A stretch of 64,000 nucleotides of DNA from BRH-c25 sp012519325 (lineage in GTDB: Bacteria > Bacillota > Clostridia > Lutisporales > Lutisporaceae), in NCBI GenBank assembly GCA_050950645.1, contig JBMNHZ010000011.1:1-64000 (forward strand). Direction: 5' to 3'. The position numbers were made by a program, and so were the translations under genes. The stretch's first letter is position 1, and each line of letters begins with the position of its first letter. The notes beneath the pieces are model-generated. The model was not told the origin of the DNA. It ran no database searches and was given only the letters and a program-made list of their open reading frames with translations. Below are positions 42,907-53,900 of this stretch, one piece after another.

Positions 42907-43794
42907 ATGGAAGGAGTGAAAAGGCTGGAAGGCCGGATCAAGTTCAAGAGCTTCATTTTCCTGCTGAGGCCCAGGCAGTGGATAAAAAATTTGTTTCTTT
43001 TTGCACCACTGCTGTTTTCGAGGAATATAGACAAACCACAGCATGTTATGACTGTCTTCTATGCCTTTTTATGCTTCTGCATGATATCCTCTACCGTTTA
43101 CATATTCAATGATATCCGTGATCTTGAAAAGGACAGGAAGCATCCGAGAAAAAGGATGCGGCCGCTGGCTGCGGGTATTATCAGCAGACGGGAAGCGCAG
43201 ATATTTATGATATTCATGCTTCCTGTCTCAGCCGCGTTATCATTCATGCTGGATTACAGCTTTGGTTTTGTCGTTATGGCTTATTTGCTCAATAATTTGA
43301 TATATACACTGTATGTTAAAAATATTGTCATACTTGATGTGATGTCAATTGCCCTGGGATTCATACTGAGAGTCTCAGGAGGGGCAATAGTCATAAAGGT
43401 GGCGATATCTCCATGGCTGTTGCTGTGCACCTTCTTGCTGGCACTGTTCCTCGGCTTCAGCAAAAGGAGGAACGAGCTTCTGGTACTGCAGGAGGATGCC
43501 AATAGCCATAGAAGGATTCTGGAGCATTATTCACTGGAATTTATTGATAATATGCTTTCGATTGTAACCACATCTACCCTGATTTCATACAGCCTGTACA
43601 CATTTTATGCCAGCAGCAGCAGACACTCAATGGTAACTATACTATTCGTACTGTATGGAATTTTCAGGTATCAATATATAGTATACAATAAAAAAATGGG
43701 TGAAAGTCCGGAGGAAATATTGTTGAATGACAAGCCTTTGGTTATTAACATAATGCTCTGGATACTGACCAGCATAATAATACTCTATAAATAG
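42907..43794 (+). CDS. UbiA-family prenyltransferase (DPPR-synthase-like)
   Basis: 295 residues with about eight or nine helices. Near the N-terminus is RPRQWIKNLFLFAPLLF, and the metal-binding motif NDIRDLEKDRKHPRKRMRPLA (NDxxDxxxD) is intact. The second motif region is YVKNIVILDVMSIALGFILR. The basic KHPRKRMRPLA after the acidic motif is typical of decaprenyl-phosphate phosphoribosyltransferase relatives, which add phosphoribose to polyprenyl phosphate. AGGAGGG is too close to the GTG at 42901, so ATG at 42907 is chosen. It converges on a GT-C gene that could use a lipid-linked sugar. Confidence 0.85.
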   Translation: MEGVKRLEGRIKFKSFIFLLRPRQWIKNLFLFAPLLFSRNIDKPQHVMTVFYAFLCFCMISSTVYIFNDIRDLEKDRKHPRKRMRPLAAGIISRREAQIFMIFMLPVSAALSFMLDYSFGFVVMAYLLNNLIYTLYVKNIVILDVMSIALGFILRVSGGAIVIKVAISPWLLLCTFLLALFLGFSKRRNELLVLQEDANSHRRILEHYSLEFIDNMLSIVTTSTLISYSLYTFYASSSRHSMVTILFVLYGIFRYQYIVYNKKMGESPEEILLNDKPLVINIMLWILTSIIILYK

Positions 43795-43806
43795 GCGGAT
43801 TAGAAG

Positions 43807-43873
43807 AAAAGACATGGGGACGTTTCGCGTGTCTCGCTTTCAGTGAGACAGGGGAAACGTCCCCGTGTCTTTT
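43807..43873. terminator. Palindromic terminator, GGGGACGTTTC element copy 2
   Basis: Twenty-base arms (43807-43826 and 43854-43873) pair with one G-T mismatch, and inside them GTCTC/GAGAC form a second stem. It lies between convergent genes. The core is the same as at 9597-9645. Confidence 0.85.
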
Positions 43874-45251
43874 ATGTCGCATTTTCCTTCTTATATGATG
43901 TAAATATTCCTGCCAGCAGAATCCCTATGAGGATGCAGAGAAAAGGCTCGGAAGTTATTCTGTACCTTGGGGCATAATAAAAAATCAAGATAATAAGGTT
44001 CATATACAGGAAGTTTCCAATTATCCAGGCAGGCTCGCAAAACAGTATGTACAATGATCTGGCTGCCATAAGCCTTAGAATGAAAATCGTAAGAAGCACA
44101 AGGGCGGATTTCCATAGGAATACAAAGGACATCTGAGGAAGTTTATAAAGTCCCTCCAAAGCATCCTTTCCTGCTATGCCCATCTTGATAAGGCTTCCGT
44201 AAAGGGGAAGCCTGTAGGTTCTGGAAAGATACGCTTTAGCTTCGGAGATATGATAATCTCCATGATGCAGAAAAAGCTGCTGTTTGGTTTTTAAGAGTTC
44301 TATTTCCCTGTGAATATTTTTACTTATGTAAACCAAACCTTCCTTATAGCCTGTCTCATATAGCCTGTACATATCGGATTGGTTTTTTTTAACATCTACC
44401 CAGGTTCCGTTTGCATGGGGATTGTGCGCTATGTAGAAGTTGATGGGGCCATTGGTATCTATTAGTATTAAACGGCCTGTGACTGCATAGTTCCTTGCGA
44501 TCCAGGGAGAGAACACCGCAAGCATGATGAACAGCACAAAGGTTACATCTGCTGCGATAACCCTGATGCCCCGACGGATATCAAGTCTCTTAGCAGCGAT
44601 ATAGAATAGCGAAGAAACAAACATTACGGCAGGGAGCAGAAGAAGCACAGGACGCGTGAGGTTGCCCAGCCCGAGAAAAAGAGAGAAGAAAAAAAGGTAT
44701 TTGATAGGAACGAAACCCTTGGCAGTTTTGAGTTTGAGGGGCATTTCGCTTTTAAAGTACCTGAGGGAATAATATATGGCTGCAAGATATATGGTAATAA
44801 ATACCGTTTCAACGTATAGGTGATTAGTGTAAGCCACCATTCTGGGGTTAAGGGCCATGAAGATTCCGGCAGCAAGGCCTGCCTCCTGATCAAGGCTGCT
44901 GTAGTCCTTAAGGGCTTCTCTGGCTATGCTGCTGCAGAGGAGGCAGGAAACAGCGGAAAAGCCTGCTTGTATCATTCTCATCACAAGGAAGTCCTGTGCG
45001 GTACCGAAAAACCTGTAAACAAAGCCTGAAATAAAAATATAAAGAGGCGGCCAGTAGGCATATCTTGACCAGTGCTCTCCGAAGCTGTGCCCGTAATAAT
45101 CGCCGTTCATCACATTCAGGGCGTAGTGATACATGCTCCATGCATCGATTTTGAATTCAAAGGGAGCATATATTATAAAGCGAAGCCTCAGATACAGTGC
45201 AAGAGCAAGAATAAAAGCGGTATATACAAGGGTTTTGCCACTGCGCGCCAA
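43872..45251 (-). CDS. GT-C fold membrane glycosyltransferase (GT39/ArnT-like)
   Basis: 459 residues with about eleven hydrophobic helices. The first outer loop has the acidic pocket FEFKIDAWSMYHYALNV, and YWPPLYIFISGFVYRFFG follows. NPRMVAYTNHLYVETVF and the APRYRITSEPFLCILIG ending are typical of GT39/PMT-type transferases, which take sugars from polyprenyl-phosphate donors. The adjacent UbiA gene could make or modify such a donor. Acceptor unknown. The start at 45251 follows GGGAGGAAGG. Confidence 0.8.
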   Translation of the reverse strand: MARSGKTLVYTAFILALALYLRLRFIIYAPFEFKIDAWSMYHYALNVMNGDYYGHSFGEHWSRYAYWPPLYIFISGFVYRFFGTAQDFLVMRMIQAGFSAVSCLLCSSIAREALKDYSSLDQEAGLAAGIFMALNPRMVAYTNHLYVETVFITIYLAAIYYSLRYFKSEMPLKLKTAKGFVPIKYLFFFSLFLGLGNLTRPVLLLLPAVMFVSSLFYIAAKRLDIRRGIRVIAADVTFVLFIMLAVFSPWIARNYAVTGRLILIDTNGPINFYIAHNPHANGTWVDVKKNQSDMYRLYETGYKEGLVYISKNIHREIELLKTKQQLFLHHGDYHISEAKAYLSRTYRLPLYGSLIKMGIAGKDALEGLYKLPQMSFVFLWKSALVLLTIFILRLMAARSLYILFCEPAWIIGNFLYMNLIILIFYYAPRYRITSEPFLCILIGILLAGIFTSYKKENAT

Positions 45252-45402
45252 TTGCCTTCCTCCCTTTTTTTGAAATACATGTATATTACTACATATATTA
45301 TGCTAATTTAACCCCTCTTATATCATTCCATTCCGCAAAATCCAGGGGTATTATCCAAATTCTCACACCTGACGCAGCTTTCAACATCTTTCACCAATTT
45401 TA

Positions 45403-45455
45403 TTGACACATAGGCCAGAAATGTCTATACTGTACATATATGGTATGTACAGTAT
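45403..45455 (+). promoter_or_regulatory. Sigma-A promoter with overlapping GntR-type operator
   Basis: TTGACA (45403-45408), 17 bases, TATACT (45426-45431). An 11-base perfect inverted repeat, ATACTGTACAT (45427-45437) and ATGTACAGTAT (45445-45455), overlaps the -10. Two more ACAGTAT half-sites follow up to 45475. This is a likely operator of the regulator at 45579, which would then control itself. The remainder of 45252-45578 has no gene. Confidence 0.75.
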
Positions 45456-45578
45456 GCACAGTATAAACAGTATGAACGAAATAAACAATTTTAAAGTTTT
45501 ACGTGTATATAGTTCCGAATGACAGTTGGGACAGAAGCTGTCTCGCGATCAGTTACCGCATGGGTGAGGTGTATATAT

Positions 45579-45953
45579 GTGGATATAACAGTCAGTAATT
45601 CGACAAATGAGCCCATATATGAGCAGATAGCAAACCAGATAAAAAGACAGATTATCAATCAGCAGCTGAAACCCGGGGAAGCCCTGCCTTCTATCAGGAA
45701 GCTGGCGGCTGATTTGCACATAAGTGTTATCACAACCAAGAGAGCCTACGATGAGCTTGAGAAGGAAGGCTTTATTGTTACTGTGATCGGAAAGGGCTGT
45801 TTTGTCTCAAAGGAGAACAAGGAGTTCATCAGGGAAAAGAAGATAAGGATGGTGGAAGAAAAGCTGTCCGAGGTGATAAAAGACAGCAGGGTATTGAATA
45901 TAGGGCTCCAGGGACTGAAAATGATGCTGGAGGTCTTGTACCGGGAAATGTAA
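45579..45953 (+). CDS. GntR-family regulator (YtrA type)
   Basis: 124 residues with the GntR winged helix: EPIYEQIANQIKRQIINQQLKPGEALPSIRKLAADL, then ISVITTKRAYDELEKEGFI. A short C-terminal helical tail marks the YtrA subfamily, whose members usually control an ABC transporter operon. Here a broken gerK operon follows instead. GTG at 45579 is eight bases after GGTGAGGTG; a longer frame from 45519 lies in the leader. Its likely operator is at 45427-45455. Confidence 0.88.
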   Translation: MDITVSNSTNEPIYEQIANQIKRQIINQQLKPGEALPSIRKLAADLHISVITTKRAYDELEKEGFIVTVIGKGCFVSKENKEFIREKKIRMVEEKLSEVIKDSRVLNIGLQGLKMMLEVLYREM

Positions 45954-46045
45954 TAAAAAAGCATCGCAATGAAAACAATAACTCAAATAAGGTTTGAGTT
46001 ATTGTTTTTTTATATTGAGCAAAATGGTGACAAGGAGAGTTTCCA

Positions 46046-47335
46046 GTGAAAAAGCTTATTACATTTAATCGTAGTGTGAAACCTAAAAAACTAAAAACCA
46101 TAAAACAAAACTCCGCATCAAAGCAAATAAATGCGGATAGCTGCAATATAGCGGAATGGTTCCGGCGTGAGCTTGCGGGCAATGCTGATATGGTATTCAG
46201 AGAGCTTATGATTGGGGGCAGGGAGGATTTAAATGCCACACTTATATATATGTATGGGAACACAGATAAGAATTTGCTGAATGACAATGTGATAAAACCA
46301 TTAATTGAATATAGGGTCGCCGGGGAAAACACTTCCGGATACAACCTTGAAGACAGAAATTTTTAGGGTTGGGGTGAGGACAAAGACCAGTCTAGCAATT
46401 ATATATGTGGAGAGCCTGGCTGAAGACAGGTTGGTAAGCGAGGTTAGAAACCGCATAAGTAAAATAGATATAGATGGGGTAATAGCCAACGGTTATGTGG
46501 AAGCATTCATTGAAGATAATCCTTACTCCCCATTTCCACAGGTTCTGGGGACAGAGAAGCCTGATAAGGTGGTTGCAGCCATGCTTGAAGGCAGAATTGC
46601 AATTTTGCTTGACAGAACACCTTTCGTGCTTCTTGTACCGGCCCAGTTTATTCAGTTTTTTCAGGCGCCTGAGGACTATTATGAACGGTTTCATATGGGG
46701 TATATATTAGCATTTTAAGGGTAATTGCATTTGTTGTTACTACAACTGCAGCACCTGCATATATAGCCCTGACCTCCTATCATCCGGAGCTGGCTCCTCC
46801 GGATTTGCTACTGAATATTACCCGTCTCCGGAAGCAAGTCCAGTTTCCGCCTGTAGTAGAAACCCTCACTATGGAATTTGTTATTGAAGCCCTGAGGGAA
46901 GCGGGGTTGAGACTTCCTACGGCAGTAGCAGCAACGCTGGGGGTGGTAGGAGGTATAATTCTCGGGGATGCTGCAGTTAAATCCAATCTGGTAAGCCCTT
47001 CTATGATAATAGTTGTTACTATTACAATAATATGCAACTTTGTTATACCTAATTACAGTATGACATTGGTTATAAGAATTATAAGGCTTTTTCTCATTAT
47101 ACTGGCGGCAACCTTTGGTGCATTTGGTATAACCTTAGGCTGGACGGTAATAATAATCCATCTTTGCAGGTTGGAAAGCTTCAGCTTGCCGTATTTTGCC
47201 CCCTTGGCTCCTACAAGGTTCAGGGACTTCAGGGATTTATTCGTCAGGGTTCCTATCTGGGCAATGAAGCTGCGCCCAGATTCTATTCCTGTCAAGGATA
47301 AGAGGAGACTGAACAATAAAAGGGAGCAAAAGTAA
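46046..47335 (+). pseudogene. gerKA: Spore germination receptor A subunit (gerKA-like), broken
   Basis: The N-terminal part (NADMVFRELMIGG..., then LLNDNVIKPLIEYR) stops at 46366. After an in-register loss of roughly 100 residues another frame continues as PDTTLKTEIFRVGVRTKTSLAIIYVESLA and PFPQVLGTEKPDKVVAAMLEGRIAILLD to a stop at 46718. A third frame (one base off, in the T-run of GCATTTTAAGG) gives the membrane part (SYHPELAPPDLLLNI, IPNYSMTLVIRIIRLF, then LCRLESFSLPY). The subunit normally has about 500 residues and forms the nutrient receptor with B and C. Not functional as read. Confidence 0.85.
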
Positions 47336-47336
47336 A

Positions 47337-48443
47337 ATGCAAAGCAATGATGAATTTACCATAACAAGTAAACAGCTTATATTTATTATTATAGGAACCA
47401 TGCTGGGAACCGGAATTATGAGTCTTCCCGGGCTGGCAGCAAAGGAGGTCGGTCAGGATGCATGGTTCGCCGTTATACTTGGTTCATTGTTCCCTCTTGC
47501 TTTGCTATCGTTAATAAGGTTTTTATATAAAAAAACAATAGCACCGGCTTTGTAAATGTCTGCCGAAAGGTCAGCGGAGGATTCTTGGGAAGCATATTCA
47601 GTGCAATGCTTGCATTATACTCAATATTTGCAACTGCAATTTTTCTAAGGAACTTTATCGAATTAGCATCAATGTTTCTTCTTATTGAGACGCCGATACT
47701 CGTGCAGATGTTATTGATGCTGGCTGCGTGTGCTTATTTGGCCTTGGGCAATGCCAAGGTATTGGGACGGGTTAATGAATTTTTCTTTTATGTGCTTTTC
47801 CCGCTTTTGTTATTCTCCTTGCCTGCCATGGTGAAGAATTTTGATATTAGAAACCTGATGCCGGTTTTTAACTATAAGATTTCTGATTATGTCAGAGCGG
47901 CGCTTACAACTGGGTTTGCCTTTTCCGGGTTTGAGCTTTATATTGTTTCCCATCCCTATGTATCAAGAGAAAAAGAAGCTTATTGTGCAAGCCTGTACGG
48001 ACTGCTGATAACCCTACTCATATATTTGTATTTTGTTATCGGCACAGTCTCAGTCTTCGGAGCAGAACTTACACAGGTTTATACATGGCCTACACTCCGG
48101 CTGCTTGCAACAACCGAGTTACCGATAATTGAAAGAATTGAGTTCCTGTTTATACAAGCATGGATAGGAGTATCCCTAAGGCCAATAAGCATTCAGTATT
48201 TTTTGTGCAAGTCATATAATTGCACAGCTTTTTGAACAAAAATCTCAAAAGCTGATTACATTAATACTGTTTCCAATAATAATATTTATAGCAGTTTATC
48301 CTAAAGACATATTACAGGTTTTTAAATTATCAGAGTATGTAGGGTTTACTGCATTAATAATAGGTATTGCCTTGCCTCTGATACTCATTATATTCGGGCT
48401 GTTTACAGGTAAAAGGAGGGAGAAGAAGAGTGAAAAGGTCTAA
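47337..48443 (+). pseudogene. gerKB: Spore germination permease B subunit (gerKB-like), frameshifted
   Basis: MQSNDEFTITSKQLIFIIIGTMLGTGI opens the APC-type permease of the GerAB family. A shift at the run of seven A near 47530 ends the frame at TIAPAL; one frame over, it continues as NNSTGFVNVCRKVSGGFLG and then through six or seven helices. A second shift near 48213 leads to IIAQLFEQKSQKLITLILF, which ends at 48443. Two single-base shifts would restore a full-length permease. Confidence 0.85.
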
Positions 48444-49326
48444 AAAAATATTTCTTCTAATTCTGGTTTTACTGTGCTCACTTATTCTTGAGGGCTGCTG
48501 GGATGTTAAAGAATTGGATGATTTAACAGTGCCTCTTTTCGCTGCTATTGATAAAGTACTGGAAAGCGAAAAGGAGTACCCCTAAGACAAATATCTGATT
48601 TCTTTAGGAATTCCTATATTCTATAAGGAAGCAGCCAGAAAGTTTCATATTGTGGGAACCACAGGAAAAATGACAGGGGAAGCAAGGGAGAGGCGGAACT
48701 CACAGCTGGGGGAGCGGGTGATATTAGGCCAACTGCAGCTTCTTCTTATCGGAGAAGAGCTTGCCAAAAAAGAGGATGTTTTGGCAGTCACTGATATAAT
48801 TACAAGAAACCCTACGGTAAAAGCTTCTTATATGTGGTTGTAATCAAAGGAAGAGCTGGGCAGGTATGAGACAGAGACAGCAGTTATGCTAAGGGGCATT
48901 AAGTGCCAGGGGATTTTATCCTTTGAAGCATTTAAGGATGGAGAAGTTATTGATAAGGCAACATTTAGAGGTAGTAATAGCCGAAAAGTGACTGTGAAAA
49001 GGGAAGGAGACAAATACTTTTTCAATATACAGATAAAATTAACAGGAACAATAGTGGAGCACAAGGAGCAAAAACCCATACAGGACGGTACGAACTTAAT
49101 AAAGGTTTTTCAGGATTCATTGGAGCAGCACATAAAAAAAAGGGCTGAGGCTTTTATTAAAAAGACCCAGGAGGAATATAAGTTTGATGCGTCATGCCTC
49201 GCTAATTACATAAAAGCATATACAAGGGAAAAGCTTACAAAAGAGGATATAGACAGAATAGTCGAGAATGCGGAGATTAATGTTGAGGTTAAAGTACATA
49301 TAAAAAATGCGGGAGGGAAGATGTAG
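48430..49326 (+). pseudogene. gerKC: Germination lipoprotein C (gerKC-like) with two in-frame stops
   Basis: VKRSKKIFLLILVLLCSLILEGC is a lipoprotein signal, followed by WDVKELDDLTVPLFAAID, typical of Ger(x)C. One frame is interrupted by TAA at 48583 and TAA at 48841. Later parts include FNIQIKLTGTIVEH and IKKTQEEYKFDASCLANYIKAY. At about 298 codons it is shorter than the usual 370-400, so a middle part is also missing. Confidence 0.85.
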
Positions 49327-49420
49327 AAATTTTTTTCTTTTGATTTTATTCCGCTGCAGCCTTATAATAAATAGGCATAGGAAATTATCGTAATTATCAT
49401 ATAGAATACGGGGTGTTATA

Positions 49421-50617
49421 TTGCTTACGGATATTCTAATAAAAACTTTCATAAAGGATAAAAATAATACCGGTGATAAGAATGTCAGGCAAAAATACGG
49501 ATACCTGGGGGGATTTGTAGGCATTGCCTGCAATGTTATACTTTCAGGAGCAAAGATTGCACTTGGTATTATGATAAACAGTATTGCCATCACCGCCGAT
49601 GCTGTCAACAACCTGTCAGATGCCGCTTCCTCCGTGATTACACTGATCGGCTTTAAAATAACCAACAAGCCGGCAGACCGGGAGCATCCCTTCGGGCATG
49701 GAAGAATTGAGTACATATCGGCTATGGTTGTATCTTTCATGGTAATACTTGCAGGCTTTGAGTTTTTGAAAAGCTCCTTTGACAGGGTAAGGAACCCGGA
49801 AATTGTCAGGTTTGATATAATACCCTTTTCGATATTGCTTTTATCCATAGGGATTAAAGTCTGGCTGAGCAGATTTTATAAAAGAATAGGCAGGGAAACA
49901 GGAAGCAAAGCCATGGAAGCTGCTGCTGCAGAGAGTCTGAGCGATGTGACAACCACATCGGTAGTTGCCCTGTCGCTGCTTGCTTCCCTGTGGACGACTT
50001 TTCCGGTGGACGGATATGCAGGGCTGCTGGTGTCTGCATTCATAATTTATTCCGGAATATCTCTCACGAAAGATACCTTGAATCCTCTGCTGGGAGAAGC
50101 TCCGGATCCTGAGTTCGTAAGGAAGATAGCCGAGAAGACTATGAGCTATGACGGCATCATAGGCATTCACGACATGATAGTCCACAACTACGGCCCGGGC
50201 AGGTGTGTTGTTTCACTGCATGCCGAAATTCCCGCCAGTATGGATATTATGAAAGCTCATGATGTAATTGACCTGGCAGAGCAGGAAATATCGGAAGAAA
50301 TGGAAATACATATGGTGATTCACATGGATCCTATCAATACTGATGACAAATTAGTGCAAAAGACCCAGGAACAGATAACCCAACTTGTAAAGGAAATGCA
50401 TGAGGAACTGTCCATACATGATTTCAGAATAGTTGGGGGAGAAGTTCACAAGAACCTTATATTTGATTTGGTAGTGCCCTTCGAATATGACGAAAAAAAG
50501 GCCAGAGAGCTTTCAGGGGAAGTGGCCCGGGAAATAAAAAACAGATATCCGGAATGCAATGCCATAATTTATATAGACAGGGCTTATTCTGTTCTGCCAA
50601 AATTAACAGCACCTTGA
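49421..50617 (+). CDS. Cation diffusion facilitator transporter
   Basis: 398 residues, six helices. Metal site A is in ITADAVNNLSDAASS (the DxxxD-type pair) and in the fifth helix AAAESLSDVTTTSVVALSLL; DREHPFGHGRIEYI carries the HxxGHxR-like motif. A long cytoplasmic domain (from about 205) ends with a ferredoxin-like fold and an extra C-terminal segment. It probably exports Mn, Zn, Fe or Co. Start TTG 49421 follows GGGGTG; the leader 49327-49420 shows no other feature. Confidence 0.88.
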   Translation: MLTDILIKTFIKDKNNTGDKNVRQKYGYLGGFVGIACNVILSGAKIALGIMINSIAITADAVNNLSDAASSVITLIGFKITNKPADREHPFGHGRIEYISAMVVSFMVILAGFEFLKSSFDRVRNPEIVRFDIIPFSILLLSIGIKVWLSRFYKRIGRETGSKAMEAAAAESLSDVTTTSVVALSLLASLWTTFPVDGYAGLLVSAFIIYSGISLTKDTLNPLLGEAPDPEFVRKIAEKTMSYDGIIGIHDMIVHNYGPGRCVVSLHAEIPASMDIMKAHDVIDLAEQEISEEMEIHMVIHMDPINTDDKLVQKTQEQITQLVKEMHEELSIHDFRIVGGEVHKNLIFDLVVPFEYDEKKARELSGEVAREIKNRYPECNAIIYIDRAYSVLPKLTAP

Positions 50618-50649
50618 CATCCGATAGGAATATATATATAATAATGAAT

Positions 50650-50935
50650 ATTAATTTATGGTATAATGAGGCATGAAGTAACAGCAATGAAGAGGACAGT
50701 AGTAAAGGACGCAATTCAAAGAGAGGCAATCATTTGGTGAAAGATTGCTATTTGCCATTTTATGAAAATCACCTCGGAGCTGAAGGGCTGAAATCAGTAA
50801 GCTCTTTCGCAGGCATGCGTTAGATGCGTTAAGTGATGTGTCGTATTCCTGGAATAGACGCATAACATGGGTGGTACCGCGGTATAATATCGTCCCTTTG
50901 GTTTTGACCAAAGGGACTTTTAATTATAGTAGATC
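50650..50935 (+). promoter_or_regulatory. T-box leader (Ile-specific) and promoter of ileS
   Basis: An extended -10 (TGGTATAAT, 50659-50667) starts the leader. The specifier ATC (50768-50770, in GAAAATCACC) is an isoleucine codon. The T-box GGGTGGTACCGCGG is at 50869-50882, and the terminator stem is 50892-50901/50908-50917 followed by T. Confidence 0.92.
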
Positions 50936-50959
50936 ATACTCTCAGAAAGGATGTATAGC

Positions 50960-53900
50960 ATGGATAAATTTAAATTTTTATCGGAAGGCCGGATTGAAGA
51001 AAATGAAAAAAGTATATCGGAATACTGGAATGAGATCGACATACTAAAAAAGTGCGTAGAAACCAGGGAAGGGAAAAAGCCTTTCATATTCTATGAAGGG
51101 CCTCCTACGGCCAATGGCAAACCCGGGTTGCATCATGTAATTTCCAGAACCCTTAAGGATACTATCTGTCGGTACAAGACTATGAAAGGATATCAGGTCA
51201 AAAGGAAGGGCGGATGGGATACCCACGGGCTCCCTGTAGAAATCGAGGTTGAAAAGGAGCTCAAATTAACCGGGAAGCAGGATATCGAAAAGTACGGCAT
51301 CAGGGAGTTCAATCAGAAGTGCCGCGAGTCTGTTTTCAAATATGTAGGAATGTGGAGGGACATGACTGAAAAAATGGCCTTCCTTATAGATATGGATAAC
51401 CCATATGTTACCTATGAAAATGAGTATATTGAAACAGTCTGGTGGATACTTAAAAAGTTCAAGGATGAAGGGTATCTGTATGAGGGGCATAAGATTTCCC
51501 CTTACTGCTCAAGATGCGGTACGGGACTTGCATCCCATGAGGTAGCTCAGGGCTATAAGGAAATAAAGACCACCACTGTAATAGTAAAGTTTAAGAAAAA
51601 AGATGCCGATGAGTATTTTTTGGCATGGACCACAACTCCCTGGACCCTTCCTTCAAATGTAGCCTTAACGGTAAATCCCAAAGAGACATATATAAAGGCC
51701 AGGCAGAATGGTGAAGTATACTATTTGGAGAAGACACTGGCCGGCAAGGTGCTTGGAGAAGATTTCGAAGTGCTGGAAGAGCTTAAGGGCTCAGACATGG
51801 AATACATGGAATATGAGCAGCTTATACCTTTTGTAAAGGCAGACAGAAAAGCCTTTTTTGTAACCCTGGGTGATTATGTAACCACAGAGGACGGTACAGG
51901 CATAGTGCATACTGCCCCTGCCTTCGGCGAAGATGACTACAACACAGGCAGGAAATATGACCTTCCGGTGCTGCAGCCTGTCAGCATGGAAGGCAAATTT
52001 ACCGAAACACCTTGGGAAGGCAAGTTCGTAATGGATGCGGACTTAGATATAATCAAATGGCTGGCAGAGGAGGGCAAGCTGTTTAAAAAGAAAAAAGTGG
52101 AGCACAATTACCCTCACTGCTGGAGGTGCGGTACGCCTTTGCTTTACTATGCTAAACCCAGCTGGTATATAGAAATGACCAGGCTAAGGGATGAGCTTGT
52201 GGCTTATAATAATGAAGTAAACTGGTTCCCCCCATATGTCGGGGAGAAGCGTTTCGGAAACTGGCTTGAGAATGTGAATGATTGGGCTCTTTCCAGGGAC
52301 AGATACTGGGGTACACCCCTTAACATATGGAGATGCGGCTGCGGACACACGGATTCAATCGGTTCAATAAAAGAGCTTGTGGAAAGGGCAATAGAAGATA
52401 TTAACGAAAACATCGATCTGCACCGGCCCTATGTGGATGAAGTTCACATAAAGTGTGAAAAATGCGGCGGCACCATGACAAGGGTAAAGGAAGTCATAGA
52501 CTGCTGGTTTGACAGCGGATCAATGCCTTTTGCGCAGCATCATTACCCCTTTGAGAACAAGGATAACTTTGATGAACTGTTTCCTGCCGACTTTATCTGT
52601 GAAGGAATCGACCAGACAAGAGGCTGGTTCTATTCACTGATAGCAATATCAACCTTTATAATGAAGACAGCCCCATATAGGAATGTACTTGTGGGCGGGC
52701 ATCTGGTGGATAAGGAAGGCAAAAAGATGTCGAAGTCTCTGGGCAATGCCGTAGACGTATTTGAAATGTTTGAAAAGTACGGTGCGGATGCGCTGAGATG
52801 GTATTTGCTTTACGTGTCACCGGTATGGACTACCACGAAATTTGACGAGGACGGAGTAAAGGATGTAATTAGCAAATACTTTGGAACGCTTAGGAATGTA
52901 TATACCTTCTTTGCATTGTATGCAAACACCGACAGCATAGACCCTAAGAATTTCTTTGTAGAGTACAAGGATAGACCGGAGTTGGACAGGTGGATACTTT
53001 CCAAGTACAACAACCTTGTAAAGGAGGTTGATGCTGCTCTTGACGTGTATGATCTTACAAGAGCGGCAAGGAAGATTCATAGCTTTGTAAATGAAGATCT
53101 TTCAAACTGGTATATCAGGCGTTCCAGAAGGAGATTCTGGGCTACGGAGCTTACAGAGGACAAAAAGGCGGTTTATAATACCACTTATGAGATACTTGTA
53201 GGTGTATCAAAGCTTATGGCTCCCCTTGCCCCATACCTTCCGGAGGAAATATACCGCAACCTCACCGGAGAGCTGTCGGTGCATGTGGCATATTACCCGG
53301 AGGCAAATGAAGACTTGATTGACAACAAGCTGGAGGAAAGAATGGATCTGGTAAGAAGCCTTGTAGGGCTTGGAAGGGCTTCAAGGGAACAGGTAAGAAT
53401 AAAAGTCCGGCAGCCTTTACAGAAGGTATTCATAGATGCCAAGTATGAAGAACTGATATCTTACCTTACACCGCTTATTCAGGAAGAACTGAACGTAAAG
53501 GAAGTCATATTCGAGAAAGATCTTAACAGATTTATAGACTTTTCTCTGAAGCCGGATTACAAATTTGCAGGCCCAATAATGGGAGCAAAGATAAAAGCCT
53601 TTGCAAAGGTACTCCAGGAAATGGATGCGGCAGTATTTGTACCGAAGCTTGATGCAGGAGAAACAGTTAAAATCGAGCTTGAAGGAGAGCCTTTTGAGAT
53701 TAACAAGGATTACGTCATAACCAGAATAGCTGCCAAGGAAGGCTTTACAATGACAACAGAAAACAATCTTTTTATAATACTTGATACTACCCTGACAAAA
53801 GAGCTTGTGGAAGAGGGTTATGCAAGGGAATTCATCTCCAAGATCCAGCAAATGAGAAAGAACAATGATTATGAAATGATGGACAGAATAAACATTTACT

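Noticed and set aside
48430..49326. gerKC with two in-frame TAA codons as a case of recoding or stop read-through
   Set aside because: gerKA and gerKB upstream are also broken and a middle part of gerKC is missing, so decay is the simpler reading. TAA is not a known recoding signal for selenocysteine or pyrrolysine.
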